From NCBI GenBank assembly GCA_964487255.1, contig CAZAQV010000014.1:62001-126000 (forward strand): a stretch of DNA of 64,000 bases, read 5' to 3'. Under the pieces are notes generated by a model. The model did no database searches. It worked only from the letters and a program-made list of their open reading frames with translations, and was not told the origin of the DNA. Shown piece by piece: positions 9,031 through 17,822 of the stretch. Numbering within the stretch: position 1 is the stretch's first letter; the number at the start of each line of letters is the position of its first letter. Both the position numbers and the translations under genes were made by a program. Source of the DNA: CAZAQV01 sp964487255 (lineage in GTDB: Bacteria > Myxococcota_A > Polyangia > Polyangiales > CAZAQV01).

Positions 9031-9620
9031 ACATCCACGTGTGCTTGTTGACCGCATGCGTCCTTGCGTTGGCTGCATGTGGGGGACCTGAATCCAACGA
9101 AAAGCCGCCTCTTCCCGAGTACCCGGGAGAGTTGGTCGACACGGCCGCGATGGGCGACGATTTCATGATGCGCCAACGCGTCACGTTTATGCGGGGTGAG
9201 ACTGAGTCGTCGATGTTGGCCGTGGTACAAAAGCAGGGTAGCGAACTCATCTTGCTCGGACTGACGCCCTTCGGCTCACGCGCCTTCATGATTCGGCAGC
9301 AAGGCGTGAACTTCGAGGTTCAGAGCTTTGTGCCGCAACCGTTCCCGGTGCCACCCCGCTTCGTGCTCCTCGACGTCCATCGCGTTAACTTCATGCACGC
9401 GGGCGAGGGTACCGCCGACGGAGTGCGGACAGCCGAGCGCGCGGGCGAACGCATCGAAGAGCGTTGGCGAGATGGCGCGCTTCGCGAACGACGATTTCTC
9501 CGTGAAGGGTACGAGGCCCCCATCGTGGTCGACTTTGGCTCAGACTCCGAAGTTTCTCTGCGCAACGGCTGGCTTCGATACCAGCTAAAGATAGAAACCC
9601 TCGAGCGTACCAGCCTGTAA
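9027..9620 (+). CDS. Small outer-membrane lipoprotein, DUF3261-like
   Basis: 197 residues from ATG 9027, overlapping the exporter stop (ATGA). Lipobox LALAACGG places the lipid-modified Cys near residue 18. The rest is a compact domain with several beta-like segments (TFMRGETESSMLAVVQKQG, IVVDFGSDSEVSLRNGWLRY). Position and size resemble the DUF3261 lipoproteins that follow MMPL exporters in aryl polyene clusters; this assignment is from memory of those clusters, not from a search. It probably helps move the lipid product to the outer membrane. The convergent gene at 9636 begins 15 bases downstream. Confidence 0.75.
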   Translation: MNIHVCLLTACVLALAACGGPESNEKPPLPEYPGELVDTAAMGDDFMMRQRVTFMRGETESSMLAVVQKQGSELILLGLTPFGSRAFMIRQQGVNFEVQSFVPQPFPVPPRFVLLDVHRVNFMHAGEGTADGVRTAERAGERIEERWRDGALRERRFLREGYEAPIVVDFGSDSEVSLRNGWLRYQLKIETLERTSL

Positions 9621-9635
9621 CCCGAACAGGGATAT

Positions 9636-10886
9636 TCATGAGGGGGGGATGTTCTTGTTGGCGTTGGAACTACGAATGCCGCTAGCGGTAGTGCCAGTGC
9701 CAAGTTGCCAGTGATGTCGTCCGCGAAGTATGCCGTTTTGGTACGGGTTGTCGCGACGCCACACATCTCCGGCCAGGACCGTGATGACGCCGGCCTTCGT
9801 CTCGGGGTCCGCGTCCGTAGCGAAAAAGAGGTTGTCGACGATGCGTGTGTTGTAAAAACGATGAATTGCCGAACCGAAGGTTTCGTACACCCGAGTCATT
9901 TCAGCGCGGTGCTCGGCCATGAGCTCCGGTTCGGCCTCGGTGCCCGCCTGGAGGCCCTCACAAAGGCGCGCGGCAACGTCCTGCGCCGCCACCATGCCGA
10001 CCGATACACCGGACGAAAATACGGGGTCTAAAAAACTTGCGGCATCACCGACGCTGGCGAAGCGGCTACCGTGCGGTTTGTCGTTGATGAACGAGAAGTT
10101 GCCGACCAACTGGGTTTCGCTGGCCTTTGCGTCGCGTACGATCGGTGCGAAGTAGCGTGACTGGCGAATGTAATCTTCGAACCAAGACGTGGAGATGTTC
10201 TTCTTGTTGACCACCAGGCCGATCGAGATGGTCGGGCCTTTGAGCGGGATCATCCACCCCCAACCATGCTCATGTGCGACGATCATCACGCTGCCGTCTT
10301 CGTCAACGTCGCGGGCGAAGGATTCCGGGATGTCTGTGAAGTGGGCGAAGGCCGATGCAATGCCAAAACCACGAATGGGGCGAAGCGAGCGCTGCTGCTT
10401 GCCCAAAACCGAGCGGCGACCGCTGGCGTCGATGACAAACTTCGCTTGAGCGCGCTCATCGCCTAGGTCGACTTCTACGTAGTCATCGTGAAAGTTGACG
10501 CGCTCCACCTTGGTTCCTTGCCGGGCGCGCGCTCCGAGGCCGACGGCGTGGTTGAGAAGGTCGAGATCAAAAATGGCGCGTTCGACGTGATAAGCATGAT
10601 CTGGAGTGCCCGGGAGGCCATCGCCAAAGCCGAAGGTGCTCGTCCTGCCGTCGTCGTCATTGAAGAACTTTGCGCCCGGTTTGTGCTGGTACCGTGCGGG
10701 ATCGACGTCGAAGCCGATATGCTCAAAGACCGGCACTGCGCAGGGCAAGAGCGACTCGCCAATCATGAAGCGGGGGAAAGTTGCGGCTTCGATGATGAGC
10801 GTGTCGACGCCTTTTTTTGCGAGGCAAGCTGCTGCCGTGCAACCTGCCGGGCCAGCTCCGATGATGATGACGTCGTGCTTGTCCAT
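9636..10886 (-). CDS. FAD-dependent oxidoreductase with halogenase signature
   Basis: 416 residues. The FAD-binding motif is GAGPAG at 10-15, followed by GESLLP at about 43-48 and a second flavin motif VIDASGR at about 151-157. The flavin-dependent halogenase signature WxWxIP is WGWMIP at 209-214. A Lys near the expected catalytic position is Lys69 or Lys73 in HKPGAKFF, as in phenolic or pyrrolic halogenases and in related hydroxylases. The protein is clearly divergent from the two paralogues at 13719 and 16278. It is the last gene of the KS-CLF-KR operon, 17 bases after fabG, so it probably acts on the same product. A flavin-dependent hydroxylase or reductase without halogenation remains possible. 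Confidence 0.82.
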   Translation of the reverse strand: MDKHDVIIIGAGPAGCTAAACLAKKGVDTLIIEAATFPRFMIGESLLPCAVPVFEHIGFDVDPARYQHKPGAKFFNDDDGRTSTFGFGDGLPGTPDHAYHVERAIFDLDLLNHAVGLGARARQGTKVERVNFHDDYVEVDLGDERAQAKFVIDASGRRSVLGKQQRSLRPIRGFGIASAFAHFTDIPESFARDVDEDGSVMIVAHEHGWGWMIPLKGPTISIGLVVNKKNISTSWFEDYIRQSRYFAPIVRDAKASETQLVGNFSFINDKPHGSRFASVGDAASFLDPVFSSGVSVGMVAAQDVAARLCEGLQAGTEAEPELMAEHRAEMTRVYETFGSAIHRFYNTRIVDNLFFATDADPETKAGVITVLAGDVWRRDNPYQNGILRGRHHWQLGTGTTASGIRSSNANKNIPPS

Positions 10887-10903
10887 GGGCGTACGCAGAA
10901 AAC

Positions 10904-11650
10904 CTAGAGGAAGCCACCATCGATTCGAAACGTCTGTCCGGTGATATAGTTTGCGCGCGAACTCGCAAGGAAGGCGACAAGTTCGGCCACTTCGTCAGGT
11001 CGGCCGAGTCGTTGCATTGGGATCATTTTCTTGATCATTTCGGTGGGCACATCGTTGAGCATCTCGGTTTCGATCAGACCCGGTGCAACCACGTTGACGG
11101 TGACGCCTTTTTTTGCGACTTCTAGGGCGAGCGAACGCGAGGCCCCGATGAGGCCCGCCTTCGCAGCTGCGTAGTTAGTTTGGCCGCGGTTGCCGGCGAG
11201 CGCCGAGATGGAAGAGATATTGATGATGCGTCCCCAGCGCCTGCGAATCATGGGCATCAAGAGAGGTTGCGTCACGTGATAAAAGCCGTCCAAGGTCGTT
11301 CGGGTCACGGCTGTCCATTGCTCACGCGACATGGCTGCCAGCGGGGCGTCTTGCGCGATGCCAGCATTGTTGACGATCACTCCGACGGGGAGGTCCACGA
11401 TGCTAAAGAGCGCCTTGGCGCTTGCTTCGGGGTCGGCGACATCGAAGGGAAGCAGCTTGCACTTCGAACCACTATGTTCGATGGCCCCTTGGATGCGTTT
11501 GGCATCGTCGACGCGACTGCGGAAGTTGAGGATGATCGGATGACCGGCGCGTGCCAGAGCTACAGCGACGGAAGCGCCGATGCCACGGCTACCACCCGTC
11601 ACCAGCGCCCAATGGTCAGAAGGGTTTTCTTCTCGCAGTGTTGTGCTCAT
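10904..11650 (-). CDS. 3-oxoacyl-ACP reductase (FabG/ApeQ-like ketoreductase)
   Basis: 248 residues. Classical short-chain dehydrogenase motifs are present: TGGSRGIG at 18-25 for NADP(H), NNAG at about 94-97, catalytic Ser147, Tyr160 and Lys164 (YxxxK), and a C-terminal FRIDGGFL typical of FabG. The enzyme reduces the beta-keto group after each elongation. Start and stop overlap those of the upstream chain-length factor gene by 4 bases (ATGA), so it is coupled to the condensing enzymes and is probably dedicated to this locus rather than general fatty acid synthesis. Confidence 0.9.
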   Translation of the reverse strand: MSTTLREENPSDHWALVTGGSRGIGASVAVALARAGHPIILNFRSRVDDAKRIQGAIEHSGSKCKLLPFDVADPEASAKALFSIVDLPVGVIVNNAGIAQDAPLAAMSREQWTAVTRTTLDGFYHVTQPLLMPMIRRRWGRIINISSISALAGNRGQTNYAAAKAGLIGASRSLALEVAKKGVTVNVVAPGLIETEMLNDVPTEMIKKMIPMQRLGRPDEVAELVAFLASSRANYITGQTFRIDGGFL

Positions 11651-12411
11651 GGCCGTGCAGCCACCTCCACGACCCAGTGTACCGCTCCCCGGTGGGTGAG
11701 CGAAACGGGTCCGGACTGACGCCGCGCAAGCCGGTGTGCCAAGACGATGGCGGGAGCGATCGGGTTCTTTTGCAGAGCCTCGGGCAGCTCGCCCTTTGGA
11801 GCTGCTTGTTCGACGACGCGAAGACCTTGGAGCTGTCCGTAATCGTTCGGTCCGGCGTCACGCGAGACAACCATGCCAACTCCGGCGCCATGAAACACGA
11901 AGTTGGAGTCCATCGCCTCGGGGATGGGTTCGTCGGCGACCGCGACGATAACGTGCTCATATTCGGTGCAAAGTAGTCCAGCGGCTTCAAGTAAGATTGA
12001 GGCCGTCGTCTCCCATCCGCCTGCCAGTGCACTGACGAAGTTGCGGTTGGCGGTTGCGATCGAAAATACGCCGGCGCCCGTGTTGTGAACGCTGTTCTTG
12101 AAGCGGGCTGGTGACACGATGCCGTCGCCCGTGCGCATCATCGAAAGTTGATCGATTGCGATTTGCGTTTCACCGAAGGCAGAGCCGAACACGACCGCTG
12201 CTTCGCTCATGTCAATGTTTGCGTCTTGACCCGCTTGTGCGCCGGCTTCGACAAGCATGCGTGTGAGCAGGCTCGTTCCTCGCATCAGGCGGCTCTTGGC
12301 AATCTTGCAGGGTGGCTTAACCACATCTGCGTCAGGTTGCTGATTGACGAGCGCCTCCAGCGTGGGAAAGCCGGTGGCCCAGAAGCCGAGGCCGCGTACG
12401 TGCAGGATCAT
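11647..12411 (-). CDS. Beta-ketoacyl synthase-like chain-length factor (ApeC-like)
   Basis: 254 residues, much shorter than a full ketosynthase (~400). It carries the pattern FKNSVHNTGAGVFSIATANRN, characteristic of the ketoacyl-synthase-like partner subunits of aryl polyene and type II polyketide systems. No TACSSS-type nucleophile motif is present, so it is expected to be non-catalytic. It follows the complete KS with a 4-base overlap, as in known KS:CLF heterodimers where the second subunit sets chain length. Confidence 0.82.
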   Translation of the reverse strand: MILHVRGLGFWATGFPTLEALVNQQPDADVVKPPCKIAKSRLMRGTSLLTRMLVEAGAQAGQDANIDMSEAAVVFGSAFGETQIAIDQLSMMRTGDGIVSPARFKNSVHNTGAGVFSIATANRNFVSALAGGWETTASILLEAAGLLCTEYEHVIVAVADEPIPEAMDSNFVFHGAGVGMVVSRDAGPNDYGQLQGLRVVEQAAPKGELPEALQKNPIAPAIVLAHRLARRQSGPVSLTHRGAVHWVVEVAARP

Positions 12412-13604
12412 GGTCCAGCCTCCAGAACGACGCTGACGTTGTTCCCGCCGAATGCGAATGAGTTCGAGATCACGCGCCGCAATGGTTGCTCGATTCGCTC
12501 GTGGACGAGATTAATCTCGACTGCAGCGTCGGCGGGTGCCGCGCCGACGCTCTTAGGGAGAAACGAGCGGCGCATACATTCGATGGCCAAAATCGCTTCG
12601 GTGGCGCCTGCGGCGGCCAAGGTGTGACCGGTATAGCCCTTGGTCGAGGCGACAGGTACAGCGTTCCCAAGCACACTCGAGATAGCGCGAGCCTCACCGA
12701 TATCGTTCGCCTGTGTGCCCGTGCCGTGGGCGTTGACGTGGTCGATGGCGGAGGGCTCGAGCCCGGCTTGTTGCAAAGCCCTGCGCATGGCGGCTTGGGC
12801 GCCTCGTCCCTCCGGATCGGGCGCTGACATATGAAAAGCGTCCGAGGTTTCGCCGACTCCAGTGCAACGTGCGAGTGCTTTGCCGTCGCGCTCGAGCAGT
12901 AAGAGCGCCCCGCCTTCGCCGATGTTCATGCCGGGACGCTCGGCCCCGAAGGGCCGGGAGGGCCCCGACGCCATCACGCCAAGGCTGTGAAATCCGCGAA
13001 CCGTTGTCAGGCACACGGCGTCGACGCCGCCGACAAGTACGGCGTCCACGACATCCATCTGCATAAGGCGCTGCGCAGAGCCGAACACCTTGCCACTCGA
13101 TGAGCAGGCGGTCGACACGACGTAGCGTGGGCCTTCGATGCCGCTTTGCTCGCGAAGTACGTCTGCAAATGCGCAAAACGAGTGTTGTCTCGCGAAATCG
13201 TAACCATCGGGCGCGCGGCCGTGGCGAATGAAGTGATCGTAGGCCGTCTCGGTTTCGCCAATGCCGCCCGTGCTGGTCCCAACGACCATGCCCACGCGGC
13301 GCGCGCCCCAACGAGCGATTGCCTGTTGTACACTCTCATGAATCTGGGCGTACGCGAGTAGGGCGATACGCACCACGCGCGATTCGTAGTCTTCCCGGCC
13401 GCTCGGCATCGGCGGGAGCTCACCGGGGACGATGCCACAAAGGGTCTCAAACGGGACTTCGAGTGGGCAAGGGGTGAGTCCGCGACGCGATGCGAAAAGC
13501 GAGTCGGAGATTTCCTGCACGGAGCGACCCATGCCGTTGCAGGCCGCGTAGGCGGTAATCGGAATGGGGACAACGGGGGCCATCGGTTGGGGGGTTATAC
13601 TCAA
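12408..13604 (-). CDS. Beta-ketoacyl-ACP synthase (KSalpha, ApeO/ApeR-like)
   Basis: 398 residues from TTG 13604, chosen because AGGAG sits 5 bases upstream; ATG 13583 (7 codons in) is the alternative. The catalytic triad of a decarboxylating condensing enzyme is complete: Cys in STACSSSGK (residue 167 from TTG), His in NAHGTGTQAND (293) and His in KGYTGHTLAAAG (327). FGGNN lies near the C-terminus. With the overlapping chain-length factor it should form the elongating KS:CLF pair. It is the first gene of a four-gene reverse-strand operon (KS, CLF, KR, flavoprotein). It is divergent from the flavoprotein at 13719 across a 114-base promoter region. Confidence 0.9.
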   Translation of the reverse strand: MSITPQPMAPVVPIPITAYAACNGMGRSVQEISDSLFASRRGLTPCPLEVPFETLCGIVPGELPPMPSGREDYESRVVRIALLAYAQIHESVQQAIARWGARRVGMVVGTSTGGIGETETAYDHFIRHGRAPDGYDFARQHSFCAFADVLREQSGIEGPRYVVSTACSSSGKVFGSAQRLMQMDVVDAVLVGGVDAVCLTTVRGFHSLGVMASGPSRPFGAERPGMNIGEGGALLLLERDGKALARCTGVGETSDAFHMSAPDPEGRGAQAAMRRALQQAGLEPSAIDHVNAHGTGTQANDIGEARAISSVLGNAVPVASTKGYTGHTLAAAGATEAILAIECMRRSFLPKSVGAAPADAAVEINLVHERIEQPLRRVISNSFAFGGNNVSVVLEAGP

Positions 13605-13718
13605 GTTTTCTCCTGTGACCAGGGTGTAGACGCAAGGCGGCCCCGATTGCTTCAAAGCACTTGTCTTGCGCAGCTAGCGCCCCTATCCATTCAGGGCTAG
13701 ACCCTCCCCGATAAAGGT

Positions 13719-15281
13719 ATGAAAGAACCTTCAATAAATCAGGTCGATGTGGCGATCGTGGGTGGTGGCCTGGCGGGTAATCTATTGGCCCGGCAGCTAC
13801 GGCGGCGAGCCCCCTCGCTGCGCGTTCTGGTGGTCGAACGGGCGACCGAGACCGACTATAAAGTCGGGGAGTCAACGGTCGAAATTGCGACCGACTATCT
13901 GGTGAGGCGGCACGGGCTCGCTTCGTATCTGCACGACCAGCACCTGCCCAAAAATGGTCTGCGTTTCTTCTTCGACACGCAAGAGCGGGACGCCTCACTC
14001 TTTGAACTTAGCGAGCTTGGAACCGACGCCCTTCCTGTGGTCCCGAGTTTTCAGCTGGACCGTAAGCGACTTGAGGCGGATCTGCTGCGCTGGAACGAGG
14101 ACTCCGACGTCGAGATCATGCGAGGCTTTGCCTGCCGCGATCTTGAGCTTTCGGCGGCTGGCGAGAAGCACCGTTTTATCGCGGTATCCGGGAGCCAACA
14201 CATCGCAGTCGAGGCGAAGTGGCTCATCGATTGCAGCGGACGCGCGCAGGTTATTTCCAAGCTTCGGAAACTGAAGCGCCCTGTTGAGGACCATCTGCTG
14301 ACCGCCGCTTGGGGTCGCTTTACGGGCGTGACCGACCTTGATGCGCTTGAGTCTCCTGAGGCACACGCGTGGCGCCGCCGCGTCCGTTACACGCCGCGCT
14401 CTCTTTCGACGAACCACTTTTGCTACGATGGGTATTGGATATGGTTCATTCCGCTCGGCAACGGTGTGACATCGGTGGGAGCGGTGTGCGAGCGGGATAA
14501 ATGGGACGACCGCTGGCGTGGCCAGGAAGGCTTTCTTGCGTTCTTGCGTGAGCATCGCGTGGTGCGCGAGATGCTCGAAGACGCGGAGCTCAAGGACTTC
14601 GGGTCGTACAAGCAGCTCGCTTTCGGAACGTCGCAGTTTTTCTCGGAGGAGCGCTGGGCAGTCATCGGAGACGCCGGCGCCTTCACAGACCCGTTTTACA
14701 GTCCAGGCAGCGACTTTATCGCGATCGAAAACGACTTTGTCACCGAACTGATCTGCCGCGACGGTGAAGAGCCGCAAGCGCAATGGCAAGAGCGTTTGAA
14801 GACGTACGAAGCCTTCATGCACCACCGCTTTGAGACCACGATGCTCTTGTACCAGGACCAGTACAAGTACTTCGGAAGCTATGAGTTGATGCGGCTCAAG
14901 CTGCTTTTCGACATTTCGGGTTACTACAATCAGTGGCTGCGGCAGTACATGGTTGATGAACATCTGGACGTCTCCAAGCTCAAAGCCGCACTGGCAAACG
15001 CAGAGACGATCACCGCGATCATGAGGCAGTACAAAAAGCTGTTCGAGAAGGTGAATGTCGAGCTTCGTAAGCGGGGAGACTATCACCGTCTGAACACGGG
15101 CGACTTCGGTGCGTTTACCCCGCTACTTCCGTTTGTGGACGAAATGGGTCAAGAGATCGACCCGGAGCAAGTCGATAGGCACACCGCTTGGATATTCTCC
15201 ACGGTGCGAAGCTGGGCGCGCATGATCATGAAAGAGAGCGACCGCGCCCGGACCTGTGCCGAACTTGCCGCCATGCTGTGA
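13719..15281 (+). CDS. Flavin-dependent halogenase-like protein A
   Basis: 520 residues, the length typical of tryptophan-halogenase family members. FAD motif GGGLAG is at 15-20, KVGEST at 48-53 and WxWxIP (WIWFIP) at 240-245. Lys78 in HLPKNGLRFFF lies close to the position of the catalytic Lys79 of RebH/PrnA. The second flavin motif GDAGAFTDPFYSPGSD is near 325. It is a close paralogue of the protein at 16278, with long identical stretches such as PKNGLRFFFD. The substrate is unknown; the neighbouring polyketide genes suggest an ACP-bound or free aryl/polyene substrate. Hydroxylation instead of halogenation cannot be excluded. Confidence 0.83.
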   Translation: MKEPSINQVDVAIVGGGLAGNLLARQLRRRAPSLRVLVVERATETDYKVGESTVEIATDYLVRRHGLASYLHDQHLPKNGLRFFFDTQERDASLFELSELGTDALPVVPSFQLDRKRLEADLLRWNEDSDVEIMRGFACRDLELSAAGEKHRFIAVSGSQHIAVEAKWLIDCSGRAQVISKLRKLKRPVEDHLLTAAWGRFTGVTDLDALESPEAHAWRRRVRYTPRSLSTNHFCYDGYWIWFIPLGNGVTSVGAVCERDKWDDRWRGQEGFLAFLREHRVVREMLEDAELKDFGSYKQLAFGTSQFFSEERWAVIGDAGAFTDPFYSPGSDFIAIENDFVTELICRDGEEPQAQWQERLKTYEAFMHHRFETTMLLYQDQYKYFGSYELMRLKLLFDISGYYNQWLRQYMVDEHLDVSKLKAALANAETITAIMRQYKKLFEKVNVELRKRGDYHRLNTGDFGAFTPLLPFVDEMGQEIDPEQVDRHTAWIFSTVRSWARMIMKESDRARTCAELAAML

Positions 15282-15347
15282 ACGACCGATCCATCCGGCC
15301 TGACTTCCTTGCGCTCCGCTTCCGCTGCTCAGGTACTCCAACGTACA

Positions 15348-15368
15348 TTGCGCTGCGGTTCTCGCGCA
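15348..15368. terminator. Hairpin between convergent genes
   Basis: CGCTGCG pairs with CGCAGCG across a 7-base loop in the 121-base gap between the convergent stops at 15281 and 15403. It is GC-rich without a clear T-run. It could limit read-through in either direction. Confidence 0.35.
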
Positions 15369-15402
15369 GCGTTGCCAGCCCGGCGCCTCGACCGTTCACG
15401 GG

Positions 15403-15840
15403 TCAGATGCCGAGCTCGGATGGGGAGAGTTGGCGGACGGAGAAGCGTGCGTCGGCGATGATGTTGTCGTCGACGAGCACCTGCGCCTCATACATGCCCG
15501 AAGGTCCGTCGCCCCAGAGTTGCTGCGCATGTACGACGAAAGTCGTGTGAACGCCGAGTGAAGCGCGTTGCACTCGCAGCCTTCGGCAGCCCGTGATGAC
15601 ACCGATGCCACTCGCAGACTGGCCTGCCTTGAGTGCACAGAGCGCCTGGTGTGCGGCGACTGTCTGGGTCATGAACTCGAAGGCGCACACGCCGGGCGCT
15701 TGACCCCGGTCGACCAACGGCCAGTGCTCGCAGACGCGCCCCTGAGCCGTGATGGCTCCCTCATTCCAGTCGCGCACGGACTCGATGAAGAGCATCGGCG
15801 ATCGCTGTGGAATGAGCGCCTCAATGTCCGGAATCTGCAC
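15403..15840 (-). CDS. 3-hydroxyacyl-ACP dehydratase, hot-dog fold (ApeP-like)
   Basis: 145 residues. The N-terminus IEALIPQRSPMLFIESV matches the FabZ/ApeP start (usually PHRxPMLLLD), here with Gln in place of the first His. The central helix GVCAFEFMTQTVAAHQAL resembles the hot-dog central helix of ApeP. His in HWPLV and Glu in FEFMTQ are the likely catalytic pair, by analogy with the His/Glu pair of FabZ; this is inference. The enzyme would dehydrate 3-hydroxyacyl-ACP to give the conjugated polyene. It is transcribed away from the 86-bp repeat array and convergent with flavoprotein A. Confidence 0.82.
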   Translation of the reverse strand: MQIPDIEALIPQRSPMLFIESVRDWNEGAITAQGRVCEHWPLVDRGQAPGVCAFEFMTQTVAAHQALCALKAGQSASGIGVITGCRRLRVQRASLGVHTTFVVHAQQLWGDGPSGMYEAQVLVDDNIIADARFSVRQLSPSELGI

Positions 15841-15862
15841 GGTTGGACTGTATCGTGCGCTC

Positions 15863-16228
15863 CGACCGACCGCCAGGGTGCAGCTAGCACCCAGCGCTCT
15901 GGTCTTCGCCTGCCTTCTTGGCTCTTCCGCTGACGCGTCATCGCGCTTCGACCGACCGCCAGGGTGCAGCTAGCACCCAGCGCTCTGGTCTTCGCCTGCC
16001 TTCNNNNNNNNNNNNNNNNNNNNNNNNNNNNNNNNNNNNNNNNNNNNNNNNNNNNNNNNNNNNNNNNNNNNNNNNNNNNNNNNNNNNNNNNNNNNNNNNN
16101 NNNCGACCGACCGCCAGGGTGCAGCTAGCACCCAGCGCTCTGGTCTTCGCCTGCCTTCTTGGCTCTTCCGCTGACGCGTCATCGCGCTTCGACCGACCGC
16201 CAGGGTGCAGCTAGCACCCAGCGCTCTG
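15863..16228. repeat. Tandem repeat, 86-bp unit, at least 3 full or near-full copies plus a partial
   Basis: Copies start at 15863, 15949, 16104 and 16190; 15863/15949 and 16104/16190 are each exactly 86 bases apart. Copies are identical where visible; the last diverges after 39 bases. Each unit holds the inverted repeat GGGTGC-AGCTA-GCACCC (first at 15876-15892). The unit length is not a multiple of 3 and no spacers separate copies, so this is neither a coding repeat nor CRISPR. Confidence 0.95.
16004..16103. other. Assembly gap of 100 N inside the tandem repeat
   Basis: Exactly 100 N. If the array is unbroken the missing length should be 31 bases plus a multiple of 86, because position 16004 is offset 55 in a unit and position 16104 begins a new unit. 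The 100 is therefore a placeholder and true copy number is unknown. Confidence 0.95.
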
Positions 16229-16277
16229 ACCGACCTTTTAATCTTCCGCTTCTGCTTCATCGCGCTAGGCTACTTTC

Positions 16278-17822
16278 GTGAGCGAATGTGACCTGGAGCT
16301 CGACGTGGCCGTCGTGGGTGGGGGCCTCGCGGGAAACTTCATCTTGCGACAGCTGCGCATGCAGCGGCCGGACCTTCGTACGGCATTGTTTGAAAAGAGC
16401 GAGCAGACTTCATACAAAATCGGTGAGTCAACGGTCGAGGTCGCGAGTAGCTATTTTGTGCGTCGACAGCGCTTGCTGAACTACTTGTTTGACAACCACC
16501 TCCCCAAAAACGGCCTTCGCTTCTTTTTTGATAACGCCGAACGCAATGCGTCGCTCTTCGACATGAGCGAACTGGGCACAGAGTACTTTCCAAAAATTAC
16601 GAGCTTTCAGCTCGACCGAAGCACCTTTGAGCGTGACCTCTGGCAGCTCAACCGCGACGAGGGCGGCGATGTTCGCACGGGCGTGGCCGTCCGGGATCTT
16701 GTCATCGGACGCGGTGACGCACCACATACGTTCGTCGCGCATTCCGATGTTGGCAGCGAGCGTGTCCAAGCGCGATGGCTTGTCGACTGCAGCGGGCGCT
16801 CTCAGGTGGTCGCCAAGCAGCTCGGCCTCCGAAAGCCCATCGAGACCCACAAGGTTGCGTCCGCGTGGGGGCGATTTCGCGGCGTCGTCGATGTCGACGC
16901 CATTGGGGACAATGCTTGGCGAGAGCGGGTTCGCTACACATCGCGCCGGCTTTCCACGATGCACTTCTGCTACGAGGGCTATTGGTTTTGGCTGATCCCG
17001 CTGCGAGGTGGGGTCACATCGATCGGCGTGGTTGCGCTCGAAGGCTACGACGAGGCTGCTTGGCGCAAAGAGGCCGGGTTCGTCGACTTCTTGTCAAAGC
17101 ACGCGGCACTCGGCAGTTTGGTGAAAGATGCCGAGCTTCTCGACTTCGGGGCGTACCGAAAGCTTGCGTATGCTTCGGACAGGTTCTTTTCGGAAGACCG
17201 CTGGGCCGTGGTCGGAGATGCAGCTGTGTTTCCCGACCCGTTTTACAGTCCGGGGAGCGACCTCATAGCGCTTGGGTGCGACTTTACGAGCGACCTCATC
17301 GCACGCGACATCGAAGGCGATGGCTCTTTTTCGTCGCGCCTTGGTGCATATGAAGCCTTCATGCAAAACCGCTTCACGCAAAGCATGGTGATCTACGAGG
17401 GGCAGTATCCAACCTTTGGTTCGTACGACATCATGCGCATCAAGCTTCCGTACGAACTCAACGCTTACTACAATTTTGTGGTGCGCCCGTTCTTGCTCGA
17501 CGATCACCTCGATCTTGAGCGTATCGCACGCACAAATGCGCAACATGAGTCCATCGTGGCCGAACTCAAGACGCGAATGGATCTCTTCGCGCAGTGTGCA
17601 CGAACACTCAAGGCGGGAGGCGCATACCACCGAAACAACCTCGGCTCGTACCGCGTGACCTTCGACGCTGTCATTCCCTTTATTGATGAGATGGGTACCC
17701 GCATCAAAGACGAAAAGGTTGCCGAGCATCGTGAGAATATCGCGCACATCGCGGAGCGCCAGGCGCAGCGCTTGCTCAAAAATGCAGCACGGGGCGCCTC
17801 CGAAGCGGAGCAGCGTGCATGA
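16278..17822 (+). CDS. Flavin-dependent halogenase-like protein B
   Basis: 514 residues from GTG 16278. FAD motif GGGLAG is at 14-19, KIGEST at 47-52, Lys77 in HLPKNGLRFFF and WxWxIP (WFWLIP) at 236-241. The second flavin motif GDAAVFPDPFYSPGSD is near 320. It is clearly paralogous to the protein at 13719 and of almost equal length, so the pair probably arose by duplication and may act on different positions or chain lengths. Its stop overlaps the acyltransferase start (ATGA). The upstream region is the 86-bp repeat array. Confidence 0.83.
   Translation: MSECDLELDVAVVGGGLAGNFILRQLRMQRPDLRTALFEKSEQTSYKIGESTVEVASSYFVRRQRLLNYLFDNHLPKNGLRFFFDNAERNASLFDMSELGTEYFPKITSFQLDRSTFERDLWQLNRDEGGDVRTGVAVRDLVIGRGDAPHTFVAHSDVGSERVQARWLVDCSGRSQVVAKQLGLRKPIETHKVASAWGRFRGVVDVDAIGDNAWRERVRYTSRRLSTMHFCYEGYWFWLIPLRGGVTSIGVVALEGYDEAAWRKEAGFVDFLSKHAALGSLVKDAELLDFGAYRKLAYASDRFFSEDRWAVVGDAAVFPDPFYSPGSDLIALGCDFTSDLIARDIEGDGSFSSRLGAYEAFMQNRFTQSMVIYEGQYPTFGSYDIMRIKLPYELNAYYNFVVRPFLLDDHLDLERIARTNAQHESIVAELKTRMDLFAQCARTLKAGGAYHRNNLGSYRVTFDAVIPFIDEMGTRIKDEKVAEHRENIAHIAERQAQRLLKNAARGASEAEQRA

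Larger units (their letters stand above)
15841..16277. other. Divergent intergenic region filled by a tandem repeat and an assembly gap
   Basis: No gene is supported here; frames crossing it exist only because the repeat lacks stops. It separates the start of the dehydratase (reverse) from the start of flavoprotein B (forward), so it must contain both promoters. Nearly all of it is made of 86-bp repeat copies plus 100 N. The last ~40 bases before 16278 look like a degenerate repeat end (compare CTTCCGCTTCTGCTTCATCG with the unit). Confidence 0.85.

Noticed and set aside
13995..15086. Long reverse-strand frame inside halogenase-like gene A
   Set aside because: It is a shadow of a GC-rich coding gene with strong motifs on the forward strand; no family features on the reverse strand.
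15863..16228. CRISPR-like array
   Set aside because: Units are directly adjacent with no unique spacers, are 86 bp long, and no cas genes are nearby.
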